A DNA stretch of 64,000 nucleotides, from NCBI RefSeq assembly GCF_000745175.1, contig NZ_JQNI01000004.1, positions 446,001 to 510,000 of the forward strand. The letters run 5' to 3'. The notes below the pieces were generated by a model that saw only the letters and a program-made list of their open reading frames with translations, was not told the DNA's origin and did not search any database. Shown piece by piece: positions 49,335 to 57,522 of this stretch. This DNA comes from Deinococcus sp. YIM 77859. GTDB lineage: Bacteria > Deinococcota > Deinococci > Deinococcales > Deinococcaceae. The position numbers and the translations under genes were made by a program. Numbering within the stretch: the first letter of the stretch is position 1; each line of letters begins with the position of its first letter.

Positions 49335-50305
49335 ATATCCTGCTGACAGGCAGCGCCGGTTTTATTGGAAGCCACCTGACGGAGCGGCTGCTGGCCGAGG
49401 GTCACCACGTGATTGGCGTGGACAACTACCTCAGCGGTCAGCCCGCCAACACGGCGCTGTTCCGGGAGCATCCACGCTTTCGCTTCATCCAGGCAGACGT
49501 GAGCCTGGGCCTTCCCGATCCGGGCGTGCGGCTGGACTTCGTGCTGCACTTTGCGAGCCCCGCCAGCCCTCCGCACTATCAGCAGCACCCTGTTGCAACG
49601 CTGATGGTGGGCGCGCAGGGCACCCAGCACGCCCTGGACCTGGCACGAGCACACGGGGCGGCCTTTTTGCTGGCCTCCACCTCCGAAGTCTATGGGGATC
49701 CCGAGGTCCACCCGCAACCCGAGACGTACTGGGGACACGTGAACCCCAACGGCCTGCGCAGTTGTTACGACGAGGCCAAGCGGTATGCCGAGGCGCTCAC
49801 GATGGCCTACCACCGTCACTATGGGGTGGATACCCGCATTGTCCGCATCTTTAATACCTATGGACCGCGGATGCGCGCCGATGATGGCCGGGTGGTCACG
49901 AACTTCATCCACCAGGCGCTTGCGGGACAGCCCCTCACCGTGTACGGCGACGGAAGCCAAACCCGCAGCTTCCAATACGTCTCCGACCTTGTTCGCGGGA
50001 TTATGGCGCTGATGGACGTGCCCGACCCTTTCCCCGTCAACCTGGGAAATCCCGACGAGTACACCATCCTCCAGTTTGCCGAGCGTATCCGTGACCTGAT
50101 CGATCCGCGTCTCCCGATCATTCACCGGCCCCTGCCGGCGGATGACCCGCGTCAGCGCCGACCTGACATCACCCGGGCTCGCACCCTGCTGGGCTGGTCT
50201 CCTCAGGTCAGCCTGCAAGACGGCCTGGCCCGTACCGTGGAGAGTTTCCGGGCGGTGGGCGGACAACCGGAGCGCCTGGTCTCCGCTCGGCTGGACGGTC
50301 ACTGA
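49331..50305 (+). CDS. UDP-glucuronate decarboxylase (UDP-xylose synthase)-like
   Basis: 324 residues, extended SDR family. NAD motif [20 protein letters not shown]; catalytic Ser/Thr in [19 protein letters not shown]; catalytic Tyr and Lys in [25 protein letters not shown] and [13 protein letters not shown]. The YDEAKR and FNTYGPRM pattern is that of UDP-xylose synthase, which decarboxylates UDP-glucuronate. Coupling to ugd by a 4-bp overlap supports this. The product would be a xylose donor for the nearby glycosyltransferases. A 4-epimerase is the main alternative. Confidence 0.88.
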   Translation: MNILLTGSAGFIGSHLTERLLAEGHHVIGVDNYLSGQPANTALFREHPRFRFIQADVSLGLPDPGVRLDFVLHFASPASPPHYQQHPVATLMVGAQGTQHALDLARAHGAAFLLASTSEVYGDPEVHPQPETYWGHVNPNGLRSCYDEAKRYAEALTMAYHRHYGVDTRIVRIFNTYGPRMRADDGRVVTNFIHQALAGQPLTVYGDGSQTRSFQYVSDLVRGIMALMDVPDPFPVNLGNPDEYTILQFAERIRDLIDPRLPIIHRPLPADDPRQRRPDITRARTLLGWSPQVSLQDGLARTVESFRAVGGQPERLVSARLDGH

Positions 50306-50319
50306 GGAGGGCGTCCAGT

Positions 50320-51588
50320 GTGCGCTCAAGAAAGGCCGGAGTGACCCTTCGTACCGTCGCGCTGATTGACCCCCTGCAGGGCGGGCACCACGAGGGGTAC
50401 GCCGCACTGCTGGCACGCGAGTTGATTCAAAGAGGGCTCGCAGTGCATGTGATCGGCAGTGCCCGTCTGGTGAGGTACGTCCGCCGAGCGGTTCCAGAGG
50501 TGACCGGAGACGTCGTCCAGCTCTACGCGCACAGCGAGGCCCAGCACTACAACCAGGGACGGCTAGAGCGTGAGCGTCTCAACGTGCGCTTTTTCCGCGA
50601 GGCGCTGCGGCGAGCGCGGGTGAGGGGCTGCGATACGGCGCACATCCTGTGGCTGGATAGTTTTGTTCTGTCCCTGCTCCTCGTGTGGTTGAGCGGGGCG
50701 GGGCATGGACTCCGTCTCCGGGTCACGCTGCACTGGCTGTATTTTCTACGGGGCTTTCAGGCTCGGCTTGGGGGCAGGAGCGAGGCGGGGCATCTGCTGA
50801 TGCTGCGCCTGCTGGGTCGGCTCGGTGGCCGCGTGATGCTGCACTCTCCCGCACTGGCGCAGGTGTTAAGTCCCCGGCTGGGCCGCTCTATGGTCGACGT
50901 CCTGCCCTACCCGGTCGAGCCCCCGCAGATTCCCCCTGAGCAGCGCGTGGCAGAGCGGCAGGCCATGCGCCTGCGACTCGGGGTGCCGCCGGAGGCCCGC
51001 GTGCTCCTGGCCTTTGGTGGGATGCGCCCCGACAAAGGCCAAGACCTCGCCCTGCGCGCGCTGGCCCAGCTCCCGGACAGGGACCACCTCCTCTTTGTGG
51101 GGCGTGCGACCCCCTCGGATGCCGAGCAACTCCGGCGGCTGGCCAGCGAACTCGGGGTGACCCAGCGGGTGCATCTGCACCTTGAATACGTGCCGGATGA
51201 GGATGTCGAGCGGTATTTCCTGGCCTCGGACATCGTTCTGTTGCCGTACCGGCGAAACTTTGCGGGACAAAGCGGACCGTTGGTGATCGCGGCGTCGCTG
51301 GGCCTCCCCGTCTTGGCCTCCAGGGTGGGCGTGCTTGCTGAGACGGTGAACGCCTACCGTCTGGGGGCCTTGTTTCCCCCCGAGGACCCCGAGGCGCTGG
51401 CCCGCTGCGTGGCCTCGTTCGACCGGTCTTCCTTTCAGCCGCAGACCCACCGTTTTCGCGAGGACCATACCCCCGCTGCGTTTGCCGAGGCGGTCTTGCG
51501 CAGCTACAGCATGGGCGAGCCGACAACGCTGCCCGCCGGCGTGTCCCACCCCGAAGAACGAACGGGCAACACGGTCTCCGGCGCGTAG
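50320..51588 (+). CDS. Glycosyltransferase family 4
   Basis: 422 residues, GTG start behind GAGGAGGG. The acceptor lobe begins VALIDPLQGGHHEGYAALLA. The donor lobe includes VLLAFGGMRPDKGQDLALRAL, HLLFVGRATPSDAEQL, and SDIVLLPYRRNFAGQSGPLVIAA, a variant of the GT4 EX7E region in which the first Glu is not apparent. It follows the UDP-xylose synthase-like gene by 14 bp and may transfer xylose or another sugar made from UDP-glucuronate. The C-terminal ~30 residues look disordered. Confidence 0.8.
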   Translation: MRSRKAGVTLRTVALIDPLQGGHHEGYAALLARELIQRGLAVHVIGSARLVRYVRRAVPEVTGDVVQLYAHSEAQHYNQGRLERERLNVRFFREALRRARVRGCDTAHILWLDSFVLSLLLVWLSGAGHGLRLRVTLHWLYFLRGFQARLGGRSEAGHLLMLRLLGRLGGRVMLHSPALAQVLSPRLGRSMVDVLPYPVEPPQIPPEQRVAERQAMRLRLGVPPEARVLLAFGGMRPDKGQDLALRALAQLPDRDHLLFVGRATPSDAEQLRRLASELGVTQRVHLHLEYVPDEDVERYFLASDIVLLPYRRNFAGQSGPLVIAASLGLPVLASRVGVLAETVNAYRLGALFPPEDPEALARCVASFDRSSFQPQTHRFREDHTPAAFAEAVLRSYSMGEPTTLPAGVSHPEERTGNTVSGA

Positions 51589-51619
51589 AAGTTCGCCTGT
51601 CCGCTTTTGCCGAAAGAAG

Positions 51620-51662
51620 ATCCCCGGGGAGGGCATCCGCGTTCTGTGGCTGTTGCTAGACT
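51620..51662 (+). promoter_or_regulatory. csoR promoter with CsoR-type operator
   Basis: TAGACT (51657-51662) ends 6 nt before the csoR ATG, a leaderless layout. Upstream is ATCCCCGGGGAGGGCAT (51620-51636), with a perfect TCCCCGGGGA core. The same 17-mer, 14 of 17 positions identical, lies in the promoter of the mercury operon at 52091-52107, so both are probably bound by the CsoR homologue. Confidence 0.6.
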
Positions 51663-51668
51663 GTGGAC

Positions 51669-51977
51669 ATGCCCGCGGACCGTTCGCTTGACGCCGAGCC
51701 CACCACCCGTCAGCTCGACCCAGAGGTGCTCAAGAGCCTGCAAAACCGCCTGTCGCGTGTAGAAGGCCACGTGCGCGGCGTGAGCAGGATGCTCGAAAAC
51801 GGCAGCTCCTGTGACGAAGTGCTCGTGCAACTGGCCGCCATCAAGGCCGCCATCGTCAAAGTGGAGGGGTTGCTGCTCGAAGACCACATCGACTCCTGTG
51901 TCATTCCCGCCGTGCAGGCCGGGAACGGCGACGCAGCTGTGAAATCGCTCAAACGGGCCCTGCTCAAGCTGCTCTGA
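51669..51977 (+). CDS. csoR: CsoR-family metal-sensing repressor
   Basis: 102 residues, all-helical DUF156/CsoR fold: LQNRLSRVEGHVRGVSRMLE, SSCDEVLVQLAAIKAAI, LEDHIDSCVIPAV. The ligand set is C48, H73 and C77; the gaps of 25 and 4 are exactly those of the Cu(I) sensor CsoR (C36-H61-C65). Such proteins leave DNA when metal binds. It stands upstream of a mercury operon that has no MerR gene, and its likely operator is found at both promoters. It may sense Cu(I), or Hg(II) may have become the inducer (inference). The ATG at 51669 is leaderless-type. Confidence 0.88.
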   Translation: MPADRSLDAEPTTRQLDPEVLKSLQNRLSRVEGHVRGVSRMLENGSSCDEVLVQLAAIKAAIVKVEGLLLEDHIDSCVIPAVQAGNGDAAVKSLKRALLKLL

Positions 51978-51994
51978 GCGCGCCTTCTCGCAGG

Positions 51995-52021
51995 GCCCGG
52001 CCGTGATGGCCGGGCTTTCTT
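51995..52021 (+). terminator. Terminator after csoR
   Basis: GCCCGGCC and GGCCGGGC make an 8-bp stem with a 5-nt loop, followed by TTTCTT. It separates csoR from the mercury operon, which has its own promoter. Confidence 0.85.
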
Positions 52022-52083
52022 GTGGGGGGATGGGTGCTGGTGTAGGCGTGAGTAGCTTTCCTCAGGGATGACCGCCCGATCTC

Positions 52084-52112
52084 TTTACATATCCCTTGGG
52101 GGGGCATAGGAT
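52084..52112 (+). promoter_or_regulatory. Mercury operon promoter with operator in the spacer
   Basis: TTTACA (52084-52089), exactly 17 bp, TAGGAT (52107-52112). The spacer is filled by ATCCCTTGGGGGGGCAT (52091-52107), which matches the site upstream of csoR. Bound repressor would cover both boxes. A GGGAGGAG ribosome site and the ATG follow at 52133. Confidence 0.75.
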
Positions 52113-52132
52113 AACTGGGAGGAGTAATCACC

Positions 52133-52333
52133 ATGACTCAGACCTACAAAGTCACCGGCATGACCTGCGCCCACTGCGCCAGCAGCGTCGAGAGCGCCCT
52201 GAAGCGGGTTCCGGGCGTCGCGAACGCCAGCGTGAAGTACATCCGCAAGGAAGCCACGGTGGAAGGCCAGGCGGACTCCCAGGCGCTTAAACAGGCGGTC
52301 CGTGAGGCGGGCTACGGCCTTGAAGACAAATGA
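52133..52333 (+). CDS. Free-standing HMA domain (NmerA/CopZ-like)
   Basis: 66 residues, one heavy-metal-associated domain with metal site GMTCAHC (C12, C15) and fold elements VESALKRVPGVANASVKYIR and AVREAGYGLEDK. It binds Hg(II) or Cu(I) and passes it on. Canonical MerA proteins carry such a domain (NmerA) at their N-terminus; the MerA encoded next lacks it and starts 4 bp before this gene stops. The pair therefore looks like a split NmerA-MerA. It has no signal peptide, so it is cytosolic and not a periplasmic MerP. GGGAGGAG precedes the ATG. Confidence 0.85.
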   Translation: MTQTYKVTGMTCAHCASSVESALKRVPGVANASVKYIRKEATVEGQADSQALKQAVREAGYGLEDK

Positions 52334-53727
52334 AACGCGTCGACCTGGCCGTTCTGGGGGGCGGCAGCGCTGGCTTTGCCGCCGCCATCCGCGCTTCTGA
52401 CCTCGGCACCAGCGTCGCGCTGATCGAGGGCAGCACCATTGGCGGCACCTGCGTCAATATCGGCTGCGTGCCCAGCAAAACCCTGATTCGCGCCGCCGAC
52501 ACCTACCACCGTGCCGGGCACAGCGCTTACCCGGGTGTGAAGCCGCGGGGCGCGGACCTCGACTACGCGGCCGTGATCCGGCAGAAGGACGAACTGGTCA
52601 CGAACCTGCGCCGGGGCAAGTACGAGGACGTCCTCTTGGAGTACCCGGGCATCACGCTGCTGCGCGGCCACGCCACCCTCACCGGCCCCCAGACCCTCCG
52701 CGTGGATGGCGAGACGGTTCACGCCGACAAGATCATCGTGGCGACCGGCTCGCGCCCCTGGGTGCCCGACCTGCCCGGCCTGCACGACGCCGGGTACTGG
52801 ACGAGCACCGAAGCCCTGGCGGCCACCGAACTCCCTGAGTCCCTCATCGTGATCGGGGGACGGTACATCGCGATCGAACTCGCGCAGACCTTCGCGCGCT
52901 TCGGCACACGCGTCACCCTCCTGCAACGCTCCAGCCACCTCCTGCCCGACGGTGAACCTGAGATCGGCCTGGCCCTCCAGAAACTCCTGGAAGCCGAAGG
53001 CATCGAAATCCACACCAACGTCCAGCTGCAACGTGTCACCCGCGAAGACAAGGCGACCAGCGTGCACGCGATCGTGAACGACGAGCCTCGAAGCTTCAGC
53101 GCCTCGCAGCTCCTGATGGCCACCGGCCGGCACCCTCATACCCGTGGCTTCGGCCTCGAAGACGTCGGCGTGACCCTCGGCACCCGTGGTGCGCTCGTCG
53201 TGAACGAGTCCCTGCAATCCAGCGTGCCCAGCATCTACGCCGCCGGAGACGTCACCGGGCACGCGCAGTACGTTTACGTCGCCGCCTATGAGGGCGCTCT
53301 CGCCGCCGAGAACGCCCTGCAAGGCCAGGCGCGTGAGCTCGACCTCAAGGCCGTCCCGGGCGTCACCTTTAGTGACCCGGCCGTCGCCACCGTCGGCCTG
53401 ACCGAGGCCCAGGCCATCCGGGCCGGGCACGCCGTGCGCACCAGCGTCCTCCCCATGGGCAGCGTCCCCCGCTCGCTCGCGAACTTCGACACGCGCGGCC
53501 TGATCAAACTCGTCGCGGACGCCAGCAGCACTGAGATTCTCGGCGCGCACATCCTCGCGCCCGACGCGGGCGAGATGATCCAGCCCGCCGTGTTCGCCGT
53601 GAAGTATGGCCTGACCATCCAGGACTTCACGGACACCCTCTTCCCGTACCTCACCCACGTGGAGGGCCTGCGTCTCGCCGCCCGCGCCTTCAGCACCGAC
53701 CCGAAAAAGCTTTCCTGCTGCGCCTGA
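52330..53727 (+). CDS. merA: Mercury(II) reductase
   Basis: 465 residues. It reduces Hg(II) to volatile Hg(0) with NADPH. FAD motif LAVLGGGSAGFAAAIRA; redox-active pair C41/C46 in GGTCVNIGCVPSK; C-terminal pair C463/C464 in KKLSCCA, the MerA-specific vicinal cysteines that pass Hg to the partner subunit; and LFPYLTHVEGLRLAA with the MerA Tyr. These separate it from lipoamide dehydrogenase. It lacks the N-terminal NmerA domain, which is supplied by the overlapping upstream gene. It is controlled from the promoter at 52084. Confidence 0.93.
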   Translation: MKRVDLAVLGGGSAGFAAAIRASDLGTSVALIEGSTIGGTCVNIGCVPSKTLIRAADTYHRAGHSAYPGVKPRGADLDYAAVIRQKDELVTNLRRGKYEDVLLEYPGITLLRGHATLTGPQTLRVDGETVHADKIIVATGSRPWVPDLPGLHDAGYWTSTEALAATELPESLIVIGGRYIAIELAQTFARFGTRVTLLQRSSHLLPDGEPEIGLALQKLLEAEGIEIHTNVQLQRVTREDKATSVHAIVNDEPRSFSASQLLMATGRHPHTRGFGLEDVGVTLGTRGALVVNESLQSSVPSIYAAGDVTGHAQYVYVAAYEGALAAENALQGQARELDLKAVPGVTFSDPAVATVGLTEAQAIRAGHAVRTSVLPMGSVPRSLANFDTRGLIKLVADASSTEILGAHILAPDAGEMIQPAVFAVKYGLTIQDFTDTLFPYLTHVEGLRLAARAFSTDPKKLSCCA

Positions 53728-53839
53728 CGCGCGGGAAACCGCTCTTGCCCCGCGTGTCAGGCCTGCTCCAGGGGCGACGCGGAGGAGGCTCGTCCGCTGC
53801 CCGCGCTACGCAAAGTCACTCCCCACCCGGAGGCGATTC

Positions 53840-54337
53840 ATGACCACTTCACTGCCGACGGACCTTCTCAAGGCCCTCACCACCAACCAGAACCTGTCCC
53901 GCACGCGCCTGCTGCAAGAAGCCGTATCGTTCAAGCCCACCCGGCACCGCGTCCGCACCGCCAGCGGGTCCACCCTGTATACCCACTGCACCCTCGACAC
54001 GCTGCTGCTCCCCCTCGTGCTGGAGGAGGACGTTGAGGTGGAAACGGTGCCGCCGGGCGAGGCGCAGCCCCTCGTATTCAACGTAAAAAGCGGGCAGGTC
54101 ACCGGCTCGGAAGGCGTGCTCATCTCCGTCCCGGTGCGTGTTGACTCCGGCCCGGTGCAGCAGAGTTTCTGCCCGTACTCCAATGCCTTCCCGGACCGCG
54201 CGGCGTACGAGGCGTGGGCGGCGCAGTCCCCAGTGCCCACCGTGGGCGTGAGTCTGAGCGAAGCCCAACAATTGGCGGAAACCCTCGTCGCGCAACTTGA
54301 CGCCGAGGACGCGAATGCCCCCCTCGGTTGCTGCTGA
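53840..54337 (+). CDS. merB: Short MerB-like organomercurial lyase, copy 1
   Basis: 165 residues, against ~212 for MerB. The MerB catalytic residues can be placed: Cys and Asp in THCTLDTL (MerB C96/D99, WCALDTL) and Cys in QQSFCPYSNAFPDR (MerB C159, RQSFCCHVHFF). MerB C117, structural, is absent. About 45 N-terminal residues of the MerB winged-helix part are missing. The protein ends PLGCC, a vicinal Cys tail not found in MerB. It should break carbon-Hg bonds and release Hg(II) for MerA. GGAGG precedes the ATG. A close paralogue follows. Function inferred from motif and context. Confidence 0.7.
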   Translation: MTTSLPTDLLKALTTNQNLSRTRLLQEAVSFKPTRHRVRTASGSTLYTHCTLDTLLLPLVLEEDVEVETVPPGEAQPLVFNVKSGQVTGSEGVLISVPVRVDSGPVQQSFCPYSNAFPDRAAYEAWAAQSPVPTVGVSLSEAQQLAETLVAQLDAEDANAPLGCC

Positions 54338-54351
54338 ACCCGGAGACTCTC

Positions 54352-54861
54352 GTGACGCACACTCACCTCACTGACCGTCTGAATGACCTGTTCACCCGCC
54401 GGGAAGGACAGGCCCCCGAAGTGATCCTGCGGGACCTGGTGTCGTTCAACCCCACCGCGCACATGGTGCAGACGCAAAGTGGCGTCCGGTTCTTCACGTA
54501 CTGCGCGCTGGACACTCTACTCGCCGCGTGGCTGCTGGACGAGAACATCGACATCGACACTACCCCTCCCGGGAACAGCCAGCCCATCCGCATCACCGTC
54601 CGCTACGAACAGCTTCACGCGCCCGCGGACGCCGTAATCGCCCTGCCTGACACGCCCGACGCCGTGGAGGTGCGCCAGACCTTCTGCCCGTACGCCAACG
54701 CCTTTCCCGACCGCGCGTCGTACGAATCCTGGGCGAGCACCTCACCCGTCGAGACGACCGCGCTGCCGGTCAGTGAGGTATTCCTGATCGCACGGGACAT
54801 CGTCGAACGCCTGAAGTACCTCCACACTCTTCAGGAACTCGGCAGCGGTGGGTGCTGTTAA
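54352..54861 (+). CDS. merB: Short MerB-like organomercurial lyase, copy 2
   Basis: 169 residues, paralogue of the preceding gene. It has the exact MerB signature CALDTL in FFTYCALDTLLAAWLLDEN and VRQTFCPYANAFPDRASYES, so the C96/D99/C159 triad is conserved by alignment. The C-terminus is GSGGCC. GTG start behind GGAG, 14 bp after the first copy stops. Between the two copies the core motif regions are alike but other parts differ widely, so the duplication is old and the pair may have different organomercury substrates. Confidence 0.7.
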   Translation: MTHTHLTDRLNDLFTRREGQAPEVILRDLVSFNPTAHMVQTQSGVRFFTYCALDTLLAAWLLDENIDIDTTPPGNSQPIRITVRYEQLHAPADAVIALPDTPDAVEVRQTFCPYANAFPDRASYESWASTSPVETTALPVSEVFLIARDIVERLKYLHTLQELGSGGCC

Positions 54862-54873
54862 GGAGCCCAAGCC

Positions 54874-55143
54874 ATGAAGAACCTGCGCGCTTACCTGCTG
54901 CTCGGCACCGCGATGCTGCTGTGCCCCTGTCACCTGCCCCTCCTGCTTGGTCTGCTCGCGGGCGGCGTCGGTGGCAGCGCTTTCGCTCGCTTCCTCAGCC
55001 AGAACACGGCGCTCGTCGCCGCGCTCGCTACGGCGTACTTCGTGTTCGCTCTGTGGCTAGGTCGGCGCCTGCTGACCAGGAATAATGCCTGTCCCAACCC
55101 AAACGCCAACATCCAAGGAGGCCGCCGCGATGGCTGCTGCTAA
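54874..55143 (+). CDS. MerE-like mercury transport protein
   Basis: 89 residues with two membrane helices. LLCPCHLPLLLGLLAGGVGGSAF matches the MerE core (TCPCHLPILAVVLAGTTAGAF), in which the CPC pair in the first helix carries Hg across the membrane. The second helix is TALVAALATAYFVFALWLG. A polar C-terminal tail ends RRDGCC, again a vicinal Cys pair, on the side that would face MerA. AAGGAG precedes the ATG. Its last codons overlap the TlpA start by 14 bp. No merT or merC is seen, so this is the only obvious importer in the cluster. Confidence 0.75.
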   Translation: MKNLRAYLLLGTAMLLCPCHLPLLLGLLAGGVGGSAFARFLSQNTALVAALATAYFVFALWLGRRLLTRNNACPNPNANIQGGRRDGCC

Positions 55144-55666
55144 AGCCGGGCCAGGGAAGTTCCTCGTGCTGATCGTGCTCGTCACCGTGGCCGCCGTGCT
55201 GGCCGCCGCGCTCCTGCGCGCCCAGCAGGCCGGGGCCACGCCCCCCAGTGTCTCGCGTGGGGCAGCCGTGACCGCCACCCTGCCGCAGCTCAACGGGGAG
55301 ACCTTCGACCTGGCGGACTACCGCGGCAATGTGCTCGCCGTGAACCTCTTTGCGTCATGGTGCGCGTCGTGCTGGGATGAACTCAAGGGCTTCGAGCGCG
55401 TCTCCCGGGAGTACGCCAGTAAGGGTGTCGCCGTCGTCGGCATCAGCGTTCAAAGCTCCCCCGAAGACACCCGCGACATGATCGACCGGCTCGGCCTGAC
55501 CTTCCCCGTAGGCCTCGACCCGCAGGGCACTGTATCCCTGGAGACCCTGGGCTTGCGGGGCATGCCCACGACGCTGTTTTTCGATCGTCAAGGCCGCCTG
55601 CTGGAGAGCTTCACCGGGGAAATCAGCGAGGCGCAACTGCGCGCGAAACTGGATGGTCTGCTGTGA
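55130..55666 (+). CDS. TlpA/ResA-like thioredoxin-fold protein
   Basis: 178 residues. One N-terminal membrane segment (FLVLIVLVTVAAVLAAALL) anchors a periplasmic thioredoxin domain with active site WCASC in NLFASWCASCWDELKGFERV, followed by VVGISVQSSPEDTRDMI and the cis-Pro region GLRGMPTTLFFDRQGR. Such proteins reduce disulphides outside the membrane. I take the ATG at 55130 behind AAGGAGG rather than the upstream in-frame start. It overlaps the MerE-like gene and the CcdA-like gene, its likely electron donor. Confidence 0.87.
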   Translation: MAAAKAGPGKFLVLIVLVTVAAVLAAALLRAQQAGATPPSVSRGAAVTATLPQLNGETFDLADYRGNVLAVNLFASWCASCWDELKGFERVSREYASKGVAVVGISVQSSPEDTRDMIDRLGLTFPVGLDPQGTVSLETLGLRGMPTTLFFDRQGRLLESFTGEISEAQLRAKLDGLL

Positions 55667-56451
55667 TCGCCCTGCTCACGTACGCGTTCATGGCCGGCAC
55701 TGTCGCCGCACTCAATCCCTGCGGGTTCGCGATGCTGCCCGCCGTGATCTCCCGCTTCGTCACCCGGCCGACCGGCCGAACCCCCCTGCTCGACGGCTTG
55801 GCCTTGGGCGTGCTGCTGACCCTGGGTACTCTTACCACCTTCAGCGTGCTGGGCCTGGTCATCAGCGTGTTCGGCACCGGCCTGGCCCGGATCGTCCCGT
55901 ACCTGAACCTGGTGCTGGGCGTGCTCCTGCTGGTGCTGGCTGTGCGCACCTTCACCGGCCGCGCCCTGGCCCTCCACGTTCCCGGCCTGCGTGCTCCGGA
56001 AGGCAAACGCCTGTCCGAATACTACCCCTACGGCGTGGCATACGGAATGGCGAGCCTGGGTTGCACCCTCCCGGTGTTCCTGATGATTGTTGGGAGTTCC
56101 GCCAGTCGCACGCCCCTCGAACGCATGGGGATGTTCACCGCCTACGGCGCAGGAATGGGCGCGGTTCTGTTGACCGTCAGCCTGGCCAGCGCCTTCGGGA
56201 AGGAGGCGGTGATCCGGGGCCTGAGAAACGCGGGCCGGTACGTGGACTTTGTGGGGGGCGTGGGTCTGCTGCTTGCCGGGGCGTACATGGTGTACTCCCA
56301 GACCCGCTTTATTGAGCAGTTCGTCACCGGGAACACCACGTTTCTCCCGTACGTGATCGGCCTCGCTGCCCTCTTGATCACGGCGGTCACCGCCCGCGTC
56401 CTGTACGCCAGGGAGCTGAACGTCACGCACGCCCCAGGAGGAGAGGCGTGA
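55663..56451 (+). CDS. CcdA-like thiol-disulphide membrane transporter
   Basis: 262 residues, six membrane segments in two triplets. Each triplet has its Cys: ALNPCGFAMLPAVIS and ASLGCTLPVFLMIVG, the CcdA/DsbD-beta pair that passes electrons from cytosolic thioredoxin outward. GTG start overlapping the TlpA stop, so it should keep the TlpA-like proteins of this cluster reduced. Placement inside a mercury operon suggests that it protects or regenerates extracytoplasmic thiols that Hg attacks. The C-terminal ~40 residues include an extra hydrophobic segment. Confidence 0.87.
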   Translation: MIALLTYAFMAGTVAALNPCGFAMLPAVISRFVTRPTGRTPLLDGLALGVLLTLGTLTTFSVLGLVISVFGTGLARIVPYLNLVLGVLLLVLAVRTFTGRALALHVPGLRAPEGKRLSEYYPYGVAYGMASLGCTLPVFLMIVGSSASRTPLERMGMFTAYGAGMGAVLLTVSLASAFGKEAVIRGLRNAGRYVDFVGGVGLLLAGAYMVYSQTRFIEQFVTGNTTFLPYVIGLAALLITAVTARVLYARELNVTHAPGGEA

Positions 56452-57086
56452 GCACAGCGCAATCCCAGGCCGGCAGGCTGAGGTGGCCTTCCACGCCACG
56501 CCCGACTGCACGGGGCGTCGTGCTGGTGGGTGTGGTCGCCTTTTTGCTGGCGTACGCGTTGCTTCCCCTACTGACCCTGAAACCAGCGTACGGGAGTGAT
56601 CTCACCCCTCCGAAAGTCATCGCGGACGTGCCCCTGCGTGACGCTGCGAGCGGGGCACCCGTGTCATTCTCCTCCGCCCGCGGAAGAACACTCCTCGTCT
56701 TCTTCGCCTATCGTCGTTGCCCGGTCGTGTGTCCGGCAATACTGGCCAAGCTGGCCCGGGCTTACCGTCAGGCAGGCGAGCCGGGCGGTGTCCGCGTCTC
56801 GGTGGTGAACGTCGACCCCAGCGATTCGCCCGCCGAATTTGCCCGGTACGTCCAGCGGTTTCACCCTGCCTTCCAGGCCTGGCAGGCGGACGCACCGGCA
56901 CTGGCCCGGGTGGCGTCCGAGTTCTACCTGCTGGTTCGGGAAGGCACCACCCAGCCTATTGATCACACTGCCACGGTCAACGTCATAGACCCGCAGGGAC
57001 GCTGGCGACGCCTGTACAGTGACAGCTTCCTCCGAACTGCAGAGTACGCGCATGACCTGCGGGCGTTTTCCTACGGGAGGTACTGA
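56448..57086 (+). CDS. SCO1/SenC-like protein
   Basis: 212 residues with one N-terminal membrane anchor (VVLVGVVAFLLAYALLPLL). The Sco metal site is complete: CxxxC in YRRCPVVCPAIL and the distal His in PIDHTATVNVID. Sco proteins deliver copper to cytochrome oxidase or act as thiol reductants. Here it lies between a CcdA-like transporter and a PCuAC-like protein, with overlaps on both sides, so it belongs to the same extracytoplasmic redox or copper unit. GTG start. Confidence 0.85.
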   Translation: MSTAQSQAGRLRWPSTPRPTARGVVLVGVVAFLLAYALLPLLTLKPAYGSDLTPPKVIADVPLRDAASGAPVSFSSARGRTLLVFFAYRRCPVVCPAILAKLARAYRQAGEPGGVRVSVVNVDPSDSPAEFARYVQRFHPAFQAWQADAPALARVASEFYLLVREGTTQPIDHTATVNVIDPQGRWRRLYSDSFLRTAEYAHDLRAFSYGRY

Positions 57087-57478
57087 TGCACCGCGTGCTG
57101 GGAGCGCTGCTGATGCTTCTGACGTTCGGCGTCCCCGCCCAGGGGCACGGGGCGGATATCCAACTGCACGGCACCCGCCTGACGGTCAGCGCTGCTGGGA
57201 CGTTTCTGACAGGAACACTGCGCAATCCAGAACGAATTCCGTTGGCCCTCCTGGCCCTCGCCACCCCCAGGGGTGAGGGTTACATCGAACGCCGCGTGGG
57301 CTTCACCTACAGGCGCACGTCCACCCTTGTGGTCCCGCCGGGCACGCTGACCCTTCACCCGGCCTCCCGCGTCCGGGTGCGCCTCTCCGGCCGCTTTCAG
57401 ACTGGCCAGCGCATCCCGGTCACGTTCGTCTGGCAGGGTGGGCTGTTGACCCAGGTGCTGACTGTGCAGCCGCGCTGA
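57086..57478 (+). CDS. PCuAC-fold-like secreted protein without clear copper ligands
   Basis: 130 residues with signal peptide MHRVLGALLMLLTFGVPAQG. The beta-rich mature part aligns loosely with PCu(A)C copper chaperones, especially LVVPPGTLTLHPASRVRVRL and FQTGQRIPVTFVWQGG. The H-M metal motif is not there: the first ligand region reads YIERRVG and the second has Arg/Val. Either it binds nothing or it uses the HGAD..LHG His residues at the mature N-terminus. It starts 1 bp into the stop of the Sco gene, where PCuAC is often a partner. Low certainty of family. Confidence 0.5.
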   Translation: MHRVLGALLMLLTFGVPAQGHGADIQLHGTRLTVSAAGTFLTGTLRNPERIPLALLALATPRGEGYIERRVGFTYRRTSTLVVPPGTLTLHPASRVRVRLSGRFQTGQRIPVTFVWQGGLLTQVLTVQPR

Positions 57479-57522
57479 GGGCAGCAAACCTCTCACCCTG
57501 ACCGGAAAGAGTGGAGAACCCC

